This document shows positions 33,804 to 42,142 of a stretch of DNA of 64,000 nt, one piece after another (positions within the stretch are counted from its first letter, which is position 1; each line of letters begins with the position of its first letter). The translations under genes were made by a program, and so were the position numbers. Under the pieces are notes generated by a model. It searched no databases. It saw only the letters and a list, made by a program, of their open reading frames with translations, and was not told the origin of the DNA. The stretch is from Nodularia sp. NIES-3585 (GTDB lineage: Bacteria; Cyanobacteriota; Cyanobacteriia; Cyanobacteriales; Nostocaceae), in NCBI RefSeq assembly GCF_002218065.1, contig NZ_BDUB01000001.1:2383031-2447030 (forward strand), written 5' to 3'.

Positions 33804-36240
33804 ATGGGTGAAGCAAAGCGTCGTGTGCGATTCGTTGTTTAGTGAATCACGGTAACCAGTCCGTACATAACTAAACCAGTCCGACAGCAGATTACTGTCA
33901 TTAAGGGCTGAACTCTCGGTCAGATGCAAGTGCAAGTCTTGCCATTCAGACTCAGAATTGACTCCTTATCTGCCCACACTGACCAGACTCGGTTTCTGGA
34001 GGGTGAAGCTGGGAACAGGGCGCAATCAGACGACCGTTGCGGGTTGACACTGGCGCTAACAGGGAGTTCCTATGATGAAACAGAGCCTAAAAAAACGACT
34101 TATTTAGCAGGCAGGGCGCAACGCAAAATCCCTGACCTCACTGGAGTTCATTCCCGCCGTACACGCGTCGAGTAACGGCAAAGAGTCTAGGGAATCCAGT
34201 AGTTGGATTGGCTACATCTAACGGAACAATCAATCTCTCCGAGGGAACGAATAAAAACTAATTGTGGGTCTTGAGACAGTCGAATCTCAGGTAGACCAGA
34301 CGAGCGGAGGAATCCCCACAGTTAGGGTAGGACAGTCCGTAATTGGACTGAGGTGTTCAGAAAATACAAACTCCAGAAGAGAAAATGATTAGACACAGTT
34401 ACAAAACTAGTGAATCTTGGAAAGCCTTACCGTGGAAGAAATTCCGCCGAAATCTTTTCCGCCTTCAAAAGCGCGTATTTAAAGCGGTTCAAGTTGGAGA
34501 CAAGCGGAAAGCGCGGTTTCTCCAAAAGCTTATTCTAAAATCAACCTCGGCTCGATTTCTGGCAATAAGACAAGTATCTCAGCTAAATGCTGGTAAAAAG
34601 ACGGCTGGTATTGATGGGAAAAAATCGCTCTCATTTGAAGAACGCTTCAACCTTGAAGAATTACTGAAAATGAATAGTGGAAATTGGAAGCATCAAGGAC
34701 TACGGGAAATCCCAATCCCTAAGAAGGACGGGACTCCCAGAATGCTTAAGATACCCACCATCGCGGATAGAGCTTGGCAATGCCTCGCAAAATATGCACT
34801 CGAACCAGCACACGAAGCCACTTTCCACGCCAGGAGTTATGGGTTCAGAACTGGGCGCTCCGCCCATGATGCACAAAAGTACATCTTCCTAAACCTTAAC
34901 TCCAAAGCTAACGGAATAAATAAGCGAGTAATTGAACTCGATATTGAAAAGTGCTTCGATAGGATTAATCACTCAGCAATAATGGACGAACTCATTGCCC
35001 CTAAAGGCTTAAAACTCGGAATATTCCGATCTCTCAAGGCGGGAGTCAACCCAGAATTCCCCGAACAGGGAACACCTCAAGGGGGAGTGGTCAGCCCACT
35101 ATTAGCAAACATCGCACTCAACGGGATTGAGAGTATACACAGGTACCATGAGAATCAAGGACAGAGAATCACTGGTAAAACCTCAGCCAGTGATATCACC
35201 GAGCCATCAGTCCGATACGCGGATGACATGGTTATTATACTTCGACCCGAAGATGATGTAACAGAGATACTTGAAAGAATCAGCGAGTTTCTCCGCCAAC
35301 GCGGAATGAATGTAAGCCAAAAGAAAACCAAAGTTACCGCCGCGACAGATGGGTTTGATTTTCTCGGCTGGCACTTTAAAATCCAGAAAAACGGAAAGTT
35401 CAGAAGTATCCCCTCAGTGGACAACTTCAAAGCGTTCCGTAAGAAAGTAAAACACATCGTCAACAACTCGAATTATGGTGCTACCACAAAGGCTGATAAA
35501 TTAGCCTCGGTAGTTAGAGGTTGGAGAAATTACCATAAGTTCTGCAAGATGGACGGCTCCAGGAATTCCCTGTACCACATCGAAACAAGAGCTTACAAGG
35601 TATTTAACAAGGAAACCAAACAAAACCGCTATTCTAGCAAGAAATTACTAGACAAGGCATTTCCAGCAGTTCCCTACTCCGAAAATAAACACGTCTCAGT
35701 CAAAGGAACTAAATCCCCCTATGACGGAGATACAACCTACTGGAGCGAACGTAAAAGTAAGCTCTACGACGGCGAAACCTCTAAAGCTCTTAAGAAGCAA
35801 AACCATAGATGTGCTTCCTGTGGTCTGAAATTTATCGATGAGGAACGGGTACACCTGCATCACATCGACGGAAATCACGCCAACGGTCAGAAAAATAATC
35901 TAGAAGCAATTCATGAGAGTTGTCACGATTACAAACACATGAGCAAAAGCGCAAGCTAAGAACATCGGGAGCCGTGTACACGGAAACGGGTACGCACGGA
36001 TCTAACTGAGAGGTGCGGGGAATAATATCCCCCATCGACTCAAACAAAACTACACTGGGAGATAACTACGGTCAAGATACTCGCATCTTGCCTTGGGTTC
36101 CCATCACCAAAACCCAATCTGAACAGTTTATGCAGTTGACTACTCGTGGAACCTGGTTTTGTATTGGTGCTATCGTCGTCGCGTGGATAACTATCCGTTT
36201 TATTGGTCCGGCTTTCGGCTGGTGGGAAGTAGTATATTAG
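33804..36240 (+). CDS. DUF2839 small membrane protein, split by a group II intron
   Basis: Exon 1 is 33804-33824 (ATG to the second Arg of MGEAKRR); exon 2 is 36046-36240 (KTTLGDNYGQDTRILPW... to GWWEVVY). Joined, they give 71 residues, MGEAKRRKTTLG..., which matches the conserved start and the single hydrophobic helix (GTWFCIGAIVVAWITIRFIG) of cyanobacterial DUF2839 proteins. Without splicing, translation from the ATG stops after a few codons inside the intron. The junction is phase 0. Function of the family is unknown to me; one membrane span near the C-terminus. Expression depends on intron removal. Confidence 0.82.
34385..35959 (+). CDS. ltrA: Group II intron reverse transcriptase/maturase with HNH endonuclease
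   Basis: 524 residues, inside domain IV of the intron. The N-terminal reverse-transcriptase region includes RT0-like ARFLAIRQVSQLNAGKKTAG, IPIPKKDGTPRMLKIPTI, ELDIEKCFDRINH, GTPQGGVVSPLLANI and the active-site YADD (278-281). The maturase X domain follows (VVRGWRNYHKFCKMDGS). The C-terminus is an HNH endonuclease with a zinc-type C476-x2-C479 and HLHHIDGNHANGQKNNLEAIHESCH. All core motifs are present, so splicing help and retrohoming are both plausible. Bacterial, cyanobacterial-type IEP. Confidence 0.95.
   Translation: MIRHSYKTSESWKALPWKKFRRNLFRLQKRVFKAVQVGDKRKARFLQKLILKSTSARFLAIRQVSQLNAGKKTAGIDGKKSLSFEERFNLEELLKMNSGNWKHQGLREIPIPKKDGTPRMLKIPTIADRAWQCLAKYALEPAHEATFHARSYGFRTGRSAHDAQKYIFLNLNSKANGINKRVIELDIEKCFDRINHSAIMDELIAPKGLKLGIFRSLKAGVNPEFPEQGTPQGGVVSPLLANIALNGIESIHRYHENQGQRITGKTSASDITEPSVRYADDMVIILRPEDDVTEILERISEFLRQRGMNVSQKKTKVTAATDGFDFLGWHFKIQKNGKFRSIPSVDNFKAFRKKVKHIVNNSNYGATTKADKLASVVRGWRNYHKFCKMDGSRNSLYHIETRAYKVFNKETKQNRYSSKKLLDKAFPAVPYSENKHVSVKGTKSPYDGDTTYWSERKSKLYDGETSKALKKQNHRCASCGLKFIDEERVHLHHIDGNHANGQKNNLEAIHESCHDYKHMSKSAS
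35969..36002 (+). other. Group II intron domain V
   Basis: 34 nt, GAGCCGTGTACACG-GAAA-CGGGTACGCACGGATC. It keeps the AGC triad and GNRA loop of the catalytic hairpin. Confidence 0.9.
36007..36042 (+). other. Group II intron domain VI with branch-point A
   Basis: The stems TGAG/CTCA, GGTG/CATC and GGGG/CCCC leave A36038 bulged on the 3' side, seven bases from the splice site, the standard lariat position. Confidence 0.8.
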
Positions 36241-36498
36241 AATACCTGCCGCTATACTAAAACTAGAAAGTGTAGCGGAGGTTTCTAGTTTCGCGGTGAA
36301 GATTTCTAAATTTTGGGTTTTTGAGTTGACCTCAAAAATTGAAAAAATACTGGCGAAATGGCAACATACCTATTCAATGTTCAGTTATTCTCAGTCAATA
36401 TTAAGCCAGACATATTTGGTAATGATCTGGAAATTACCTGAGTATTTCTTAACCATTCCTCCCACACAGCCCACAGTTTCCAACTATCAACCTTAAAT

Positions 36499-36605
36499 TA
36501 CAGCGGTTTCCAATTATATGAGGTACATCATAGCCCCCTCATCGCTTGCACCGGAGGGGGTTGGGGGTGGGGTTTTTGTACCTCATAACATCGAGAAGTG
36601 CTGTA
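36499..36605. repeat. 107-bp inverted-repeat (MITE-like) element
   Basis: Outer ends TACAGC/GCTGTA, then TATGAGGTAC (36517-36526) and GTACCTCATA (36578-36587) as perfect 10-bp arms, with an inner AGCCCCCTC...GAGGGGGTT hairpin. This layout matches small dispersed elements of Nostocales. Confidence 0.6.
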
Positions 36606-36640
36606 TCTACCCAATTCTATAGTTTTAGGAGGATTAAACT

Positions 36641-36691
36641 GTGTCTACCGAATACTTCAACAGTAATAGACTTTCATTAAGGGACACATAG
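36641..36691 (+). CDS. Possible 16-residue peptide behind a strong ribosome site
   Basis: AGGAGG (36627-36632) stands eight bases before GTG 36641, which opens a frame MSTEYFNSNRLSLRDT ending at TAG 36691. The ribosome site is among the strongest in the window. It might be a real micropeptide, a leader peptide, or the stub of a gene destroyed downstream. No match to a known peptide (for example PatS) was recognised. Confidence 0.3.
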   Translation: MSTEYFNSNRLSLRDT

Positions 36692-37095
36692 ACTGACAAC
36701 CTGATCAGGGATATAAAAAATACTGAACTAATTTTAAAGCCTTTGCCAGAGAAGCCCTTGGCAGTCTATGTCCAAAAAAAATGATCTCCGTAACTTTTCT
36801 GTTGTTTACCAATACCAAATTTGCGTTACTGTTAAAACGGAATACTTTTAGCCATACATTTAAATTAGACAGAGATATATGAAGAGAAGGTTAAGTTTAA
36901 CAAATCTGTCTGATTAATCAAACTTACAAATTGAATAGTTTGATACCGTAAGCTAAAAGTTTATCTACTACCCTAAGCAAGGTAGTCAATAAACGATTTC
37001 ATTAAATTCTGGTAAACGTAGTGAATAGCTTACAATACCAGTGGATGAAAAAAGCTAAAGAAAATATAAAACAGACTAAAATGACTGTGGTGTCT

Positions 37096-37100
37096 GGAGG
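37096..37100 (+). promoter_or_regulatory. Ribosome binding site for a GTG start
   Basis: GGAGG, six bases before GTG 37107, decides the start of the DUF1815 gene. Confidence 0.75.
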
Positions 37101-37106
37101 ACAAAC

Positions 37107-37451
37107 GTGTTTCTGAGACTAGCGCATCAACACCGACAATTCGTTCAAGACTTGGTGATGAACCTACAAGCCTTGGCAATTGTACTAGAACGACGCGGAT
37201 ATCCTGCGTCTTGTTACACCTGCGGCGACCAGATGAATAGTGCGTCGTTTATGGTTAGCTTGGGCGACAATCACTTGATTCGATTCCTGGTATCCGATTA
37301 CGGGATTACTTGGACAGAAATGCGAGATGACCGCGAGTTAATGAAACTAGAGGGTGCAGAGGCAATTAATCAGTTGCAAGAACTGGCTAATCTTGTCAAA
37401 CAATCTACATCAGCTAGTTCAGGTAATAAAACCCTGGCCAAAAAGTGCTAG
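37107..37451 (+). CDS. DUF1815 protein
   Basis: 114 residues starting at GTG (MFLRLAHQHRQFVQDLVMNL), with GGAGG in place. The sequence AIVLERRGYPASCYTCG... SASFMVSLGDNHLIRFLVSD.GITWTEMRDDRELMKLEGAEAI is that of DUF1815, a family I know only from cyanobacteria. Soluble, with two Cys in CYTCG. Function unknown. The C-terminal tail after LANLVKQ is variable. Alone between spacers. Confidence 0.85.
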   Translation: MFLRLAHQHRQFVQDLVMNLQALAIVLERRGYPASCYTCGDQMNSASFMVSLGDNHLIRFLVSDYGITWTEMRDDRELMKLEGAEAINQLQELANLVKQSTSASSGNKTLAKKC

Positions 37452-37700
37452 GGCTGTCTGTATCTAATGGGGTACTTCAAAACAGGTTCCAATAGTCGCT
37501 CTCGCATTGGAAACCTATGGCTAGTAATTGGTAATAGGTAATTGTGGCTTAGTTTGCGATTCCACATTACCTATTCAAAATTACTCGGAAATTATTTGCT
37601 CATTGCTGGGCGATCGCGTATTTTAAGTTTTGATAATTAAAATATTATGAGAAAATTCTTGCAGATGTGAAAAATTCATAGCTGTTAAAGAAACTCAAAA

Positions 37701-38201
37701 ATGTCGGAAAAACCACCAATTTCAGCACAATTACCACCAACCAGCGCCATTGACCTGCCATCGAACCGCGAATTTGAAAGTTGGTTTGAATATCCAGTTA
37801 GAGTGCAACCCCATCATACAGACTATGCAGGTATCGTTTGGCATGGTACTTATTTAACTTGGATGGAAGAAGCCAGGGTAGAATGTTTGAGATCCATCGG
37901 CATTGAATTTGCTGATTTAGTAGCCTTAGGCTGCGATTTACCTGTTGTAGAACTTTCAATACGCTATCACCGTTCAATTCAGTTAGGTATGGCTGTAATT
38001 GTCAAAACACGCATGACTGAGGTGACTGGTGTCCGCATCAACTGGGATTATGGAATTGTCTCACCTGATGAACAACAACTCTATGTCACAGCTAAGGTGA
38101 CGCTAGTAGCATTAGACCGCGAAAGAGGTAAGATAATGCGTCAACTACCTGCGACCGTTAAGGACGCGTTAGCTAAAATTTCCACGTTACCCAATAATTA
38201 G
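37701..38201 (+). CDS. Hotdog-fold acyl-CoA thioesterase (YbgC/4HBT type)
   Basis: 166 residues. After a ~27-residue lead, the 4HBT domain starts FEYPVRVQPHHTDYAGIVWHGTYLTWMEEARVE, with the catalytic Asp of HTDYAG and the helix HGTYLTWMEEAR typical of YbgC-like thioesterases. The later strands (VVELSIRYHRSIQLGM, VRINWDYGIV) complete the hotdog fold. The family hydrolyses acyl-CoA; in cyanobacteria some members hydrolyse 1,4-dihydroxy-2-naphthoyl-CoA in phylloquinone synthesis, which cannot be decided here. Cytoplasmic. A long hairpin follows the stop. Confidence 0.82.
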   Translation: MSEKPPISAQLPPTSAIDLPSNREFESWFEYPVRVQPHHTDYAGIVWHGTYLTWMEEARVECLRSIGIEFADLVALGCDLPVVELSIRYHRSIQLGMAVIVKTRMTEVTGVRINWDYGIVSPDEQQLYVTAKVTLVALDRERGKIMRQLPATVKDALAKISTLPNN

Positions 38202-38501
38202 CAAAACAGGATGAAGAATGCAGATGCTTGGCAAACAGGTTAACGCAGGTTTGCTGGAAAATTTTATTCTGCATTCTTAGTTGTGTTTAAATTTATAGCC
38301 GTAATCCCAATTTTATGCGAGGCTGCACATCATCCTGAAATGCCTTGATTAATCCATCTTTATCTGTCTGAATCTGCGTCCATCTGCGTTCAATTATTCT
38401 TGATATTTTATTCTATGCAGCTTCATATTAATTTAGGATAAATTTTTTTCACTTACTTGGTCATAGAACTATTCTCTTGTACAAACATGATAAATCGCGT
38501 C
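38202..38501. other. Spacer with a long hairpin
   Basis: 300 bases. The hairpin at 38214-38277 dominates; ATCTGCGTCCATCTGCGTTC near 38380 is a common short Nostocales repeat. Nothing else seen. Confidence 0.5.
38214..38277. repeat. 64-nt two-stem hairpin after the thioesterase gene
   Basis: AAGAATGCAGA / TCTGCATTCTT (perfect 11 bp) encloses GCAAAC / GTTTGC. It may end the transcript of either convergent gene, or be a repeat element. Confidence 0.55.
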
Positions 38502-38687
38502 TCAATTTGGCGAAATTGTTTGAGCAATGTGCATGATCTGATGCCAAATATCTTGAGGTGTAATCCCAAAACCGATATTTAATAAAATCAGAATCGCCGC
38601 AATTGTTAAGGCATTCTTCAAAGTAGTTTTAATAATTTTCAACAAAATTACAAATACTATCCAAGCCAGAATTAACATAGGAATCAT
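38502..38687 (-). CDS. Small membrane protein, unknown
   Basis: 61 residues, mainly two hydrophobic segments (MLILAWIVFVILLKII and ALTIAAILILLNIGFGI) joined by KTTLKN, then a short tail TPQDIWHQIMHIAQTI. The two-helix hairpin looks real, but there is no family I can name. No clear ribosome site. Codon use is AT-rich like the surroundings. It could be a small thylakoid or plasma-membrane subunit. Confidence 0.5.
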   Translation of the reverse strand: MIPMLILAWIVFVILLKIIKTTLKNALTIAAILILLNIGFGITPQDIWHQIMHIAQTISPN

Positions 38688-38938
38688 CAGTATTAATTCC
38701 TTAAAAATATCCTTTGTTTAAAAGTTAAAGCAAATATTTATTCATCGAACAATTACTGTCGTAAAATTTGTGCTACAGAAACTGTAGTAACTATTAATAC
38801 TCAGTTTTTAGTAGCTTTTTTGAGCAATTGTCATTTATTAATGATACTAGGAAAAATTAATAAATTTTGGCTGAGAAAAGTTTTTATATAATAAATTAGT
38901 GAATCTTTTGGCTTGATTGTTAAATATATATAAATTAT

Positions 38939-39009
38939 TAGGTTGGGTTGACGAAAGGAAACGCATCATCATTGGCAGCGTTGGGTTGCGCTGCGCTTAA
39001 CCCAACCTA
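38939..39009. repeat. GGTTGGGTT-type inverted-repeat element, copy 2
   Basis: TAGGTTGGGTT / AACCCAACCTA (11 bp) at the ends; the right end matches the element at 3309-3397. Confidence 0.6.
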
Positions 39010-39017
39010 CGTTTAAT

Positions 39018-39045
39018 GCGCTATTTTAGGCTTGTCAGTCCACTA
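39018..39045. repeat. 28-bp dispersed repeat, copy 2
   Basis: Reverse complement of 9519-9546 with one difference (27/28). Confidence 0.6.
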
Positions 39046-39151
39046 CGAACAACGAACAATTTATATTTCTTCATGTACATTGAATTTTTCTCGCCCACTT
39101 ACTTAGTGAGGATATTGGGTTGAAATAACTATCCTCACTAATGCTTTTATA

Positions 39152-40360
39152 CTATCGAGTTGTTTGATGCAACGAAATAACCTGCGAAGAAGATTCTAAC
39201 TTGTTAGCGACTGTTAAAACTTCTTGTCTTGCCCATTTATCTGCTGCCAAAATGTCATCTAAAGCAGGATTTGTACAGTTATCATTTTGATGGCGATCGC
39301 ACACTAATTCGATACATCTGGGAATATCTAAAAATCGAATTTTCTCCTCTAAAAATAACGCCACAACCTGTTCATTAGCGGCATTTAAGACAGCCGGCAT
39401 CGAACCCCCAGCCTTCCCAGCCGCATAAGCTAACTGCATACAAGGATACTTCTGGTGGTCTGGTTCACGGAAAGTTAAATTACCAGCTTTCACCAAATCC
39501 AGCCTTTCCCAGTCAGTGTAGATCCGCTCAGGCCAAGATAAAGCATAAAGTAAAGGTAAGCGCATATCCGGCCAACCAAGTTGAGCTAAAACCGATGTAT
39601 CTTGCAACTCAATCAGCGAGTGAATAATACTCTGGGGATGAATGACAATATCAATATCTTCATAATCCAAGCCAAACAGAAAGTGAGCTTCAATCACTTC
39701 CAGACCCTTGTTCATCAAAGTAGCCGAGTCCACGGTAATTTTCCGCCCCATCGACCAGTTAGGATGTTTAAGAGCATCAGCAACCGTCACCTGGGCTAAC
39801 TTTTCTACATCCCAATCTCGGAAAGCCCCACCAGAAGCCGTGAGCAAAATTCGCCGCAAACCACCCTTGGGAATACCTTGGAGACATTGAAATATGGCTG
39901 AATGCTCGGAATCAGCCGGTAGTAATTTTACACCATGCTTTTCTACTAGAGGTAAAACCACGGGACCACCAGCAATCAAAGTTTCTTTATTCGCCAAAGC
40001 GATATCTTTACCAGCTTCTATCGCCGCAATTGTCGGTAATAAACCAGCACAACCCACAATCCCTGTAACCACAGTTTCAGCATCGCCATAACGGGCGACT
40101 TCTATAACTCCCGAAATACCAGCTAGTAAAATCGGTTGCGGGTCAAGGTCTTTGATAGCTGCTTGGAGTTCTGGCAATTTCTCCTCAGCCGAAATTGCCG
40201 CTATACTTGGTCGAAACTGCCGAATTTGAGCCGCCAACATCTCCACATTGCTTCCAGCAGCCAATCCGACAATCCGAAACTGATCTGGATACTGAGTGAC
40301 GATATCTAAAGTTTGAGTACCGATGGAGCCAGTAGAACCAACAAGAGTAATAGCTTTCAC
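39152..40360 (-). CDS. dxr: 1-deoxy-D-xylulose 5-phosphate reductoisomerase
   Basis: Second step of the MEP pathway: DXP to 2-C-methyl-D-erythritol 4-phosphate with NADPH, giving precursors for carotenoids, the chlorophyll tail and quinones. 402 residues from GTG 40360 ([21 protein letters not shown]); a longer frame to 40483 adds 41 residues without homology. The NADPH site is [18 protein letters not shown] and [16 protein letters not shown] carry the metal and substrate residues; then [42 protein letters not shown] and [10 protein letters not shown]. All family blocks are intact. Also called ispC. Confidence 0.95.
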   Translation of the reverse strand: MKAITLVGSTGSIGTQTLDIVTQYPDQFRIVGLAAGSNVEMLAAQIRQFRPSIAAISAEEKLPELQAAIKDLDPQPILLAGISGVIEVARYGDAETVVTGIVGCAGLLPTIAAIEAGKDIALANKETLIAGGPVVLPLVEKHGVKLLPADSEHSAIFQCLQGIPKGGLRRILLTASGGAFRDWDVEKLAQVTVADALKHPNWSMGRKITVDSATLMNKGLEVIEAHFLFGLDYEDIDIVIHPQSIIHSLIELQDTSVLAQLGWPDMRLPLLYALSWPERIYTDWERLDLVKAGNLTFREPDHQKYPCMQLAYAAGKAGGSMPAVLNAANEQVVALFLEEKIRFLDIPRCIELVCDRHQNDNCTNPALDDILAADKWARQEVLTVANKLESSSQVISLHQTTR

Positions 40361-40493
40361 AATTGCTTTAAAATTTACAGACAACTTCCAGTTTGACACT
40401 CTCCAGCCCCAGATTGTGGAGGATTCTTTGACTAAACATCTCAAGATACTGAAAATCTGCGTATGGTGTAGACAGTCAGACAATTTCGGATTT

Positions 40494-40558
40494 TAGATTT
40501 TAGTTCGACCCACAAATAAATCTAGCGACTTGTACCATTAAGGAAGTATTGGCAAAAT
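40494..40558. repeat. Empty-site copy of the repeat that hosts the 2.4-kb element
   Basis: It matches 2379-2417 plus 2556-2582 without the 138-bp insert. The joint CTTGTACCATTAAGG keeps one TA. Confidence 0.65.
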
Positions 40559-40573
40559 AGAAAAACGCAAAAA

Positions 40574-42142
40574 TTATTTAATTGGTGCAGAAATTAAGGT
40601 AAATGGGTCAGATGTGCCTAAAACTTGACCGCCAGATAAATCGATATTCTCTAAACTCGCATGATCTAATAGTAAATAATATTTATCTGACCACATTTTT
40701 GGTAAAAGCGTAATGTCTGCGGGAATAACTTGACAATCACAGTAAAAATCTAAACTAGGACGACCATAAGCAAAAGAAGTATAAACTTTGGTTCCTGGTG
40801 AAACATGGGCGCGAATTAATGCAGCCACTGGCTTTACTGCAAAGGTTTCGTTTAATTCCCAAATCCAGGATGGCGAACTCATTAATAGTCCTAAAACTAG
40901 ATACATCCCCGAAAATAACACGGGAATAAACAAGGGAATTTTGTGTTTAATTAGCCATGCTGCTACACCCATACTAATTGCCAAAATCAGACTCATGGCT
41001 ATTAACAGAGGCTGAGGATCTGCAATAGTAAAGTAAATAGATCCTCCGATACCTGCAACAGCAATAATACCTAAAAATACTGCCCAATATTTGTTAATTA
41101 AATGGCGATTTTGCCAAACTTCGCTGAGTTGCGCCCCAATTGCTAAAGCCAAAAAGGGATAAACTGGCATGATATACCACGGGAGTTTTGTTCTCATCAA
41201 AGAAATGGTGACAAAATAAACAATTGTCCCGATTAGAACTAAACGCGCCCAAGTCGTATGACGTTTTTTAACCGCTAGATATAACCCTCCAGGCAAAAAT
41301 ATCAGCCAGGGAAAACCGTATTTGGTTAACTCAACTAAATAGTACCAAGGAGGGCCACTATTACCTTCCACAGACTGCACAAGACGGTTAAAGGTTTGTG
41401 CTTGAAGATTTATTTGTAAAAAATTACTACCATAATATTGCCATTGAGCAAGATACCAAGCTAAAGGTGCAGCAATACCGAAAAACATTCCCGCCCAGAA
41501 ATAGGGGTTTTTCCACAAAGCTAATTGTCCCTCGGCGATCGCAAATAAACAAGCGATCGCACCCAGCAACAAAACTAGCATCCCCTTTGTCAGAGTAATT
41601 AGCCCCAAGCAAATCCCCACACCCAGAGCATAGTATTTATTTTTACGCGCGTTTAGGATAAAAAATAAAGATAATAAGAAAAAAGTAATACTCGCGCCAT
41701 CTAGCATCGCCAGTCTACCATGACGTACTACAGGCAAGATTGTTAAGTAAACCAAAGCAGCAAACAAAGCGGGCAAATTTTGCTGAAAAACCAAACCTCC
41801 GACTAAGTAAAGTATAGGTACTCCCAAGGCAGTTAAAATTGCACTAGGTAAGCGTGTTGTCCACTCATTCACTCCTCCCAGAGAGTAAGCCCAAGCGATT
41901 AGTAAGTGGATTAGAGGTGGTTTGTTCTGATATGGTTCATCTCCCAAGATGGGGTAAAGCCAACGCATCGAACCAACAGGAGCGCGCCAAATTTCACGAG
42001 CAACCTGTGCTACAGTACCCTCATCCCAATCCCGTAAAGGTAAGCTTCCCAAAAATAGTAGCCAGAGAATCAGAGATCCCACAACCAAGCTAAATAGCCA
42101 TTCTTTTTCTCGGAATGGACGCATATCTAAAATTACAATCAT
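40574..42142 (-). CDS. Membrane glycosyltransferase, GT39/ArnT type
   Basis: 522 residues (Met7 is an alternative start). About ten hydrophobic helices run from residue ~14 to ~430. The first loop has LPLRDWDEGTVAQVAREIWR, the acidic motif of GT-C fold enzymes, followed by the conserved YQNKPPLIHLLIAWAYSLGG... TRLPSAI. These are features of the 4-amino-4-deoxy-arabinose/dolichyl-phosphate-mannose transferase superfamily, which move sugars from lipid carriers on the outer face of the membrane. The C-terminal ~90 residues are soluble. The natural acceptor cannot be inferred. Alone in its transcription unit. Confidence 0.87.
   Translation of the reverse strand: MIVILDMRPFREKEWLFSLVVGSLILWLLFLGSLPLRDWDEGTVAQVAREIWRAPVGSMRWLYPILGDEPYQNKPPLIHLLIAWAYSLGGVNEWTTRLPSAILTALGVPILYLVGGLVFQQNLPALFAALVYLTILPVVRHGRLAMLDGASITFFLLSLFFILNARKNKYYALGVGICLGLITLTKGMLVLLLGAIACLFAIAEGQLALWKNPYFWAGMFFGIAAPLAWYLAQWQYYGSNFLQINLQAQTFNRLVQSVEGNSGPPWYYLVELTKYGFPWLIFLPGGLYLAVKKRHTTWARLVLIGTIVYFVTISLMRTKLPWYIMPVYPFLALAIGAQLSEVWQNRHLINKYWAVFLGIIAVAGIGGSIYFTIADPQPLLIAMSLILAISMGVAAWLIKHKIPLFIPVLFSGMYLVLGLLMSSPSWIWELNETFAVKPVAALIRAHVSPGTKVYTSFAYGRPSLDFYCDCQVIPADITLLPKMWSDKYYLLLDHASLENIDLSGGQVLGTSDPFTLISAPIK

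Larger units (their letters stand above)
33825..36045 (+). mobile_element. Complete group II intron (2,221 nt) with encoded maturase
   Basis: It starts GTGCGATTCG (GTGYG-type 5' end). The 3' end is fixed by domain V at 35969-36002 (34 nt, AGC triad, GAAA loop) and domain VI at ~36007-36042 (TGAG/CTCA and GGTG/CATC stems) with a bulged A at 36038, seven bases before the end ...CTCAAAC. Exon 1 ends GTCGT; the complementary ACGAC sits in two predicted loops (34030-34034 and 34095-34099), candidates for EBS1. It has the same orientation as the host gene. The reverse transcriptase frame is intact, so it may still move. Confidence 0.88.
36241..37106. other. Spacer with an inverted-repeat element and a possible tiny ORF
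   Basis: 866 bases. It holds the element at 36499-36605 and, just after it, an AGGAGG-led 16-codon frame (36641-36691). The rest is AT-rich; GGAGG at 37096-37100 belongs to the next gene. A 66-codon frame at 36296-36496 lacks coding character. Confidence 0.5.
38688..39151. other. Repeat-bearing spacer
   Basis: 464 bases, with the GGTTGGGTT element (38939-39009) and the 28-bp repeat (39018-39045). Otherwise AT-rich. Confidence 0.55.

Noticed and set aside
33720-33900. Possible tRNA-like GTTCAAACC near the intron start
   Set aside because: No acceptor stem or anticodon arm can be formed; the region is the spacer after the DinG-like gene and the intron 5' end.
33924-34175. 83-codon frame upstream of the maturase
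   Set aside because: It falls in the structured domains I-III of the group II intron RNA, not a protein gene.
36013-36045. Extension of the DUF2839 exon 2 frame (MRGIISPIDSN) upstream
   Set aside because: These bases form domain VI of the intron; the real N-terminus is in exon 1.
40361-40483. 41-residue N-terminal extension of dxr
   Set aside because: No similarity to the family and no ribosome site; the NADPH-binding strand starts at GTG 40360 as in homologues.
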